Of a stretch of 64,000 bases of DNA, positions 57,871 to 64,000 are shown piece after piece. Below the pieces are notes generated by a model. The model was not told the origin of the DNA, made no database searches, and worked only from the letters and a program-made list of their open reading frames with translations. Location: contig JAKSZT010033094.1 in NCBI GenBank assembly GCA_026826555.1, forward strand, positions 1,152,908-1,216,907. Reading direction: 5' to 3'. A program made the translations under genes and the position numbers. The number at the start of each line of letters is the position of its first letter. Within the stretch, counting starts at the first letter, position 1. Source of the DNA: Tolypeutes matacus. Taxonomy: Eukaryota > Chordata > Mammalia > Cingulata > Chlamyphoridae.

Positions 57871-59265
57871 ACAGATTTAATTAGAAAGACATAGTAGGAT
57901 TGTAAGATAAATTCAAATCCTCCTAGGAATTGTGGCTCTATGGTGAGATCAGGAACAATATATTAGTCATGTCTTCTGTCAGATGCACTCAAGGAAAAAT
58001 ATAGGTATTTGGAGCAACTTCTTATTAGAATCTTGATTGTTGGGTGTGGAAAATAATCAAGAGGCTCACAAAAAAGTTGTTCTTGGTAAGTATTTGTTGA
58101 AATGAATAAGTAGTGTGTTATATAAATTGGCCAAAGATGGCTCCTGTGTATTGACACCCAGGTTATTTACATTTTCACAGCATTTAGGACCATGAACCCT
58201 AAGCCAACCAGCATCAAATTCAAATACTTACATACCCAATTATTTTTAATTCATTCTATATAAGCAAAACTTTAGCCATTTAGAACGTGTCTACTTTGCA
58301 CACTCCATAAAATGCACCCAACATCTGCTAACCATAGATGAGGAAATCCCTGAAGCTATCAAAGGCTATAAATTGCTGCTGCCTTTTGTACCTCCCTGAC
58401 CTAGTCTCTTGCCCTGCTGCTGAAACTTATCACTTAGACAGATTGAATGCTTAACCATGGGCCACCAAGTTACTATGAGACCTGATTTGCCTATAATGAG
58501 CTGGTTGTTGTCTGACTGGCTAAACCATAGAGTTGGACATGCACAGCACCACTCCATCATAAAATGGATGTGGTATATATGAGATAGGACTTGAGCAGGT
58601 CCTGAAGGCATGAGGTACAAGAGGAAGTGGTCCAGATGCCCACGACACCCACTCCTGCCATATTACTTTCTCTTTCCCAGTCCACATCTATGGCCCCTTA
58701 GGGAGTTCCTTACAATCATTTGCTTGAAGAAGAGAAAATGTGCCTGGTTTACAAAAGGTTCTGTGTATGTCCACCTGAAAGTGGACAGCTGCAGCATTAC
58801 GGCTCCTTTATGAGACATCCCTGAAGAACAGTAGTGAGAGGAAATCTTCCCAATGGTGGAACTCTGAACAGTACACTTAGTTGTTCATTTTCTTGGAAGG
58901 AGAAATGGCCAGAGGTGTGTTTGTACACTGATTCAAGGGCTGTTGCCAATGGTTTAGCTGGATGATTAGGGACTTGGAAGGAAACTGATTTGAAAAATGG
59001 TGACAAAGAGGTCTGGGGAAGAGGTATGTGGCTAGACCTTTCAGATTGGGCAAAAATCATGAAGATATTTTAAATCTTATATCAGGGAAAATTATTCCAT
59101 ACAAGTGTGAACTTTTAAACCATAGCTTGATAATAGTTTTTTTTTTTTTTTCCATCAGCACACATGGAGTCACCTGAGGATGGATGCTGAAGTGTGCCTC
59201 TGTTAATCCTGTGTGACATTAAAGAATACTTTCTTTCATGTAGGTTCCTTGTGTTTCTTTAGTAC
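57871..59265. other. Unrecognised DNA, no gene seen
   Basis: I see no L1, SINE or LTR signature and only short frames of up to 87 codons without domains. A 14-nt T-run near 59138 is the only low-complexity tract. Confidence 0.35.
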
Positions 59266-59269
59266 CCAT

Positions 59270-59883
59270 ATGTCTTGGTGTACAAAAGGCCTGCTTATGC
59301 AAAGTACCAGAAATGGGTTAGATTTTATAACGGGAAATTTAGTAGGGATAAAAGCTTACAGTTCTGAGGCTATGAAATATCCAAATCAGGGCCCCATCAG
59401 AGATGCTTTCTCACCTAATTCACATGCTTGTGATCCTGACATGCTGCCACATGGTGAAGCAAGATGGAGGGTGATCTCTGCTGAGGTCTCTGCTTTCTCT
59501 TCTGTGCACACTGCATTTTGGAACCCAGCTCCTGTACCTCATCTTTTCAGCCTTGTGCTCTGTGGGTCAAGGCTCTTTGAGGGTTCATGTTTAAGCTTTG
59601 ACTGCTAGTGATGCTCTCTCACATGGAAGGATCAAAAATGGCAGAACTCCCTTTTCCTGTCTCTCTCTCCATGCTTCTGCTTATATCAGACCCAGAAGGA
59701 GGGCAGAGACTCAAGGTGGCTTAGCCCCCACTGATGTAGTCCAATCTAAAGCCCTAATGTGATCTTATCAAGTAATCTAATCAAAGTTCCCTTAAGTGAA
59801 TTCAATGCAAAGGGCCCCAAACCCACAGGAATGGAATAAAGACATAATCTTTTTCTAGGATTCATAAAATTCAAACTGTCACA
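59270..59883 (-). mobile_element. MaLR-type LTR, antisense
   Basis: The plus strand ends AAATTCAAACTGTCACA, the reverse complement of the TGTGACAGTTTGAATTT start. It contains GCAAAGTACCAGAAATGGG, ATAAAAGCTTACAGTTCTGAGG and TTCATAAAATTC. This is the order of the other MaLR LTRs, but it is more like the 257-896 type. The left end is degraded, and no duplication could be read. The next 290 bp (59884-60170) are unassigned. Confidence 0.75.
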
Positions 59884-60170
59884 CTATATATTTATATAAA
59901 GTACCTGACTGTGCAAGTTGAAGAACACCTCAAACTCCCCAAATTTCTTGACAAAATGGATCTATAGATTCCAGATTATCTGAAGGAAAAGTGATGCCTT
60001 AAAAATGAGTCTTTCCCTCATATATGTGGTATATTGTGCATTTATGTAGATCTTTAAGTACTGTAGGCAATATTTTAATTTTCAATATAGTTTTACATAT
60101 CTTTATTTAAAACCACACCCATATCTTACATTGTGGTAGGTTTTAAATATTTTCTTGTATTTCATTTTAC

Positions 60171-60620
60171 ATTTTAATTGCTAGGATACAGAAATAAAAT
60201 TGATTTTGTTTTGTATACTGTGATCTTGATAAATTTACTAATTAGTTCTAAAAATGTTTATGTAATAGTGGTTTTTACATACCCAATCATGTCTTCAGCA
60301 AATAGTTTTCTTCTCCTTTACCAATCTTTATGCTTTTCTTCTTAGTGCTCTCAACTTGAGTCTTCCACTATATATTAAATAGTGGTAATGAGAGATGACA
60401 TCCCTTCCTTGATCTCTATTTAAGGTAAAGCATTCAGTTTTTCAACATTATACATGATTGAGCTTTAGTGGTGAGAGAAGTCATCCTCACATGGCCTCAA
60501 ATTTAAAGGTAAACCATTCAGTCATTCAATAATAAATGTGAGTTGCAGTGGTGAGACTAGACATAATTCTGATGGCCCCAATTTTAGTAGGAAAGCAGTT
60601 GGTCTCAAAATTATAATATG
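60171..60620 (-). mobile_element. Diverged L1 reverse-transcriptase scrap with local triplication, antisense
   Basis: Antisense RT-like text (ACCCAATCATGTCTTCAGCAAATAG, then TATTAAATAGTGGTAATGAGAG) matches the point just after the FADD motif in younger copies. Three ~80-bp versions of the GTGGTGAGA...GGTAAACCATTCAGT block begin at about 60386, 60466 and 60549. Confidence 0.65.
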
Positions 60621-62555
60621 TGAGCTAAATGGTTTATATATATGTACATGTTCAGAATCAAAATTTTTACAAAATTCATGTCTTCATGGACTGTTTTTCT
60701 ACAACTGGGCCCTCAGAATGGCAGTGTCCATGGGTCTTTTAGATTTGGGGATTGTAATACTTTGGTTACTAAAAGGTATGATTTGCAGTGACTTTTTACT
60801 GACACTCCCTCCTGGGCCATTAGTGAGGTGCAATGAAACCACCTGGGCTTTTGTTTGTATCAATGATCTATTGAGTGCAGGACCCTCTCATTCACTGAGG
60901 AAGATTCATTAAGATGAAGTATTGCACCCTAATATCAGAAAGTAGGTATGGATGCCTGCTTTAACTCCAGCTAGTTAGTCACTGACTCAAAAGATGACTA
61001 TCATTGACTCATTAGAGGTGCCCAAGGTACTGTCTCACTCAACCACATTCATTTACCCTAGATAGCACCCAAACCATAGACTTCAAATCCTCCAATCCCC
61101 AGAACTATACAATTTTCACTACAGATCTCTGTAACTCAGTCCAAACTCCTCAACCTCTCTCCCTCACAGGGCCACAATCACTGATGTCCACAGCTTCCTA
61201 GTCTCTGAACCTCTTATCCCTGAATTCTGCTCTCCAATGGTCAAGATCCTTTCCCCTCTCATCTCAGTATCACAGATCACACAGGACTGGCTCCAGCTAC
61301 TCTTTCCAGTGTTCCTAAGGCTCATCAGAACATCTCTGGGCATTTGCTAGAATCTCTGGCTTACTACAGTGTTTAATGTTTAACCTAAACCAGGGAATGC
61401 ACGCTTGTATCTAAACCCATATTCTGAAATCTCACATATGACCCCACAGTAACCACCACTCACTGAGCACACAGATATGGTGATAACACACACTCACACA
61501 TACAGGAGCTTCTAAGTGACTACACACAAAAGGTGGTAACACATATATTCTGGTTATCACATATCCATACAGACCACCACAACAATGACCACAATTAAGT
61601 GATTTTTATTATTCACCACATGCAATGAGAAAACCTGGATAAAATAGGCAAACTGAAGGCACTAAAGAGCAAACAGCATATATAGGATTTCTAGAGGTAC
61701 AATCTCTGAAAAAAGGGGAAGCCCAATGATGTGGGCACCAAGTCTACCTGGCTTTTTCACTGAGGCATCTGACAATTTTCAGAGTGAGATTAAAAAGTCC
61801 CAGAAGGAAGAGGTGACCTTTTTGGGATGAGAACAAATAGGGTAACCTTTTTAAGAAAAATATAGGGACTTCTGATTCCAGGTAGGATGTAGTGGCAGAG
61901 GCAAGACAATGAAATAATGATTCATTAAAACATATGCATTAAGGAACCGAGAATTATGCAAAGAGAACTACATGACCTAAGATTCCAGAAAGGGAAGAGA
62001 CATTGTGAGGAGATGATTGATCCCCAAACATTTCTACACATGGAATAATCTGCTTTGTGTAGACAGTGAAAATCATAGGCAGAAAGATACTACTGGGACC
62101 TTAAATCAAGCAGATGGACAAGTAGACTGTTAGCATGTTGAGGCTGGATTGAAATCTAGAGAATCCCCAAACTTGGGGATGATTTTCCCTACATACTATA
62201 TTAGCATGCAGTGGCACAAGAAAGGCAGAAACATATGACCTGCAGTTCCATGGTTCTGTGGAAATAACATCTAGCTATCAAAATGTGCCTTTAAAAATTT
62301 CAGAAGAAAAAGACCTAGGAGGCAAGTAGATTATATTGACTGTAACCCAGTCAGGGTGCAATTCAATTCCTGATTGAAGAAAGTGATAGCCTTGCCTTTC
62401 TCTGCCTAAAAGAGGCAATAGCCAACCTCTTTACAGAAAATATAAAATGACCGGACCTTAAATCTCTGCCTGATTACTAAACTTTGACATACAATAAAAA
62501 ATATGATTAGAGCAAACCATCAGGGAATGTGATGAATAATCAATAAAAAAGAAAC
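60621..62555. other. Unrecognised, probably unique DNA
   Basis: No repeat or gene pattern was recognised. A CA-rich stretch lies at 61460-61600. The frame 60538-60912 overlaps the L1 scrap and has no domain. Confidence 0.35.
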
Positions 62556-62568
62556 AGGAACTTCCGGG

Positions 62569-62576
62569 AAGATGGC
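62569..62576 (+). promoter_or_regulatory. YY1-type site at the L1 start
   Basis: AAGATGGC lies within about 15 bp of the L1 5' end. YY1 binds this core at the same place in human L1 and fixes the transcription start. Inferred here from position and sequence only. Confidence 0.6.
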
Positions 62577-62859
62577 AGACTAGTAAGACACGGGAATCTC
62601 TTCTCCAGAAAAATAGCTAGAGGACAAACTGAAACAGCCCCGAAAAAGATCTTCTAGGGTTTAGGACAGCAGGTGACGGCTGCACACCACCCAGAGGAGA
62701 GAGGGACAGAAGAAGGAAATCGCGACTACAGAACTGTGAGTTGCAAGTAGCAGCTTCTGCTGCTGCCGGCACCCTCCCCCACACTCTTCAGAATTCTAGG
62801 GCCCCTGGGCCTGCGACCACAGACAAAGGGGGCTTCAGGGATCTGCCACTCCTGGAAAG

Positions 62860-63225
62860 GGGAGAGAGAGGGACACAGCCTTAGGCTGACTCAGATTCTG
62901 ACCTGAAATTTGGGCTGTGGAGCCCCACGGACCCTTCCACACGGCGGTTTGCCCTGGGAGCCTAGAAAGGACTGGAGAAATCCGACCCTCGCAACCTCCC
63001 TCTCTTCTAGCCTGGACTAATTGTTGAGGACACCACGGGAGAGGGGAGAGAAAGCCTGGGGCTGACCCTGCTTTGGACTCCCAGGTTTGGTCTACCCTGT
63101 CCCGAGAGCCCTTCCAGGCTGGGTGGGGCTGTGCCATTGTTTGCCTTGGAGCCTGCAAGGGGCTAAAGATATACAAACCTCCCAATCTCCTCCTCTACTA
63201 ACAGGGACTGATTGTTGAGGATTTA
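62860..63225 (+). repeat. Two tandem ~182-bp 5'-UTR units in L1 copy O
   Basis: Unit 1 (from 62860) and unit 2 (from 63042) share, in order, GGGGAGAGA, GGCTGAC, GCCATTGTTTGCCTTGGAGCC (partly) and GACTGATTGTTGAGGA, with substitutions. They resemble tandem promoter monomers. Confidence 0.75.
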
Positions 63226-63689
63226 GAAGGGAGTGCAAATATTTCCTAGCTGGAAAAAGGGGGGGTGCTACGAGAGAAGTCTGGAGAACGGTCTCAGAAA
63301 GTTTGAATCACAGGGCTCTTAACCCCCAGACAAGAAGCTGTATCACATTGATCTGGTCTGTGTCACAAAAAATACGCTCTGACCAGGCATTGAATTGAGA
63401 GCTGCCAACAAGCGCCATCTCCTGGCAGACCAAGGAAGTGCACATAAGAAAATTAATAAGTAAGAGAGGCTTTTCCTGGCCTCTATAGCCTCCCTTCCCA
63501 AGGCCCTAGGAAACGACTCTACAACCAATTACTGGGTCCAGTGCCCAGTTTTGAGCAACCAGCAGAACAATCTTAACAATCAAGGTTGAGCCAAAAATCA
63601 AAGAGCGGTGGTAATTCACAGCCTCCTGCCACAAAAACCCCATAAAAGAGAAAGAGATAGAGCATCTAAGTAAAATACAAACTAACCAG

Positions 63690-64000
63690 ATGACTAAGCA
63701 CCAGCAAAAAATTATGGGCCATACTAAGAAAATAGAGGACATGGCCCAAGAAAAGGAATACAGCAAAGTCCCAGCAGAGATGCAGAATTTGAGAGAACTA
63801 ATCAGTGAGATGAGCACACATTTCCAAAATCAAATTAATGAGATGAAAGAGAATATAGTTAAAGAGATCAATGACATCAAGAAGTCATTGCGCGAACGTA
63901 AAGAAGAATTTGAAATCATGAACAGAATAGTAATGGAGTTCATGGGAATGAAAGACACAATAGGTAAAGTAAAAAATATATTTGAAGCATACAACAGCAG
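63690..64000 (+). CDS. L1 ORF1p N-terminal part (open to window end)
   Basis: The ATG at 63690 opens a frame of 103 codons without a stop to the edge. L1 ORF1p is the RNA-binding trimer of the L1 ribonucleoprotein. The visible part is hydrophilic and helical (QNLRELISEM, NQINEMKENIVKEI, then NDIKKSLRERKEEF), with heptad-like hydrophobic spacing, matching the coiled-coil region. This start was chosen because it follows the 5' UTR and has the expected MTKHQQK-like N-terminus. The RNA-binding domains would lie beyond the window. It could be intact or broken later. Confidence 0.75.
   Translation, partial: MTKHQQKIMGHTKKIEDMAQEKEYSKVPAEMQNLRELISEMSTHFQNQINEMKENIVKEINDIKKSLRERKEEFEIMNRIVMEFMGMKDTIGKVKNIFEAYNS

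Larger units (their letters stand above)
62556..64000 (+). mobile_element. LINE-1 copy O, complete 5' end, running off the window
   Basis: The start AACAGGAACTTCCGGGAAGATGGCAGAC is an L1 5' terminus. A 5' UTR of about 1.1 kb with two tandem units follows, then ORF1 from 63690. It is in the plus orientation, unlike nearly all other L1s here. Everything visible is intact, so this may be a full-length element. The rest, and any target duplication, lies beyond 64000. Confidence 0.88.

Noticed and set aside
59213..59608. 131-codon plus-strand frame
   Set aside because: It lies in an antisense MaLR LTR.

Overview
This window is mammalian genomic DNA made almost entirely of transposable elements. 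No intact host protein-coding gene is visible. The organism is most likely a xenarthran (armadillo or sloth; armadillo is my first guess). The reason is about fourteen copies of a tRNA-Ala-like SINE whose 5' end reads GGGAAGCGG-TGTGGCTCAA and whose B-box is GGTTCGGTTCCC. I recognise this from memory as the DAS family of Xenarthra; no database search was possible. The LINE-1 subfamilies also do not look primate or rodent.

Layout. (1) 1-12891: LINE-1 (L1) fragments, nearly all on the minus strand, with two solo MaLR-type LTRs (257-896 and 1978-2534), DAS SINEs and short unrecognised stretches. (2) 12892-25928: a 13-kb endogenous retrovirus on the minus strand with paired LTRs and a perfect 5-bp target duplication (CATTC). 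It holds gag, class-III (ERV-L-like) reverse transcriptase, RNase H, integrase and an env-like transmembrane remnant. It was later hit by a complete MaLR provirus (15677-18955, duplication GGTGG), which itself carries a solo LTR in the opposite orientation (16555-17098, duplication GATGT). It was also hit by another solo LTR (19791-20408), a DAS SINE, an A-rich micro-insertion, and a 2-kb poly(A)-type repeat inside the 5' LTR. (3) 25929-37937: more minus-strand L1s, a MIR, an old MLT1-like LTR, and about 2.3 kb of apparently unique DNA (30961-33270). (4) 37938-43129: a single L1 with 17-bp target duplications, a tandemly repeated 3' UTR, tandem 5' UTR units and an internal deletion. (5) 43130-46920: old L1 sequence, a decayed KRAB A-box exon (44282-44408) and an unusually long DAS SINE. 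(6) 46921-51844: a second, MLT2-like ERV-L fragment on the plus strand and a pair of inverted L1 pieces. (7) 51845-57870: a second copy of the 2-kb repeat and an L1 with an open reverse-transcriptase segment. (8) 57871-62555: mostly unrecognised DNA with one LTR and one L1 scrap. (9) 62556-64000: the 5' end of a plus-strand L1 with its 5' UTR and the open start of ORF1, running off the window.

The elements do not work together as a pathway. The informative structure is the order of insertions, most of which can be read directly from target-site duplications. The most interesting candidates are three. First, a composite retroposon (39332-40051, 47647-48550, 55466-56369) combines a unique head, a two-unit tRNA-like body and, in two copies with the same junction, an L1 3'-UTR unit. 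Second, a provirus has class-III-like pol and an env-like transmembrane remnant. Third, two xenarthran L1s carry tandemly duplicated 5' UTRs.
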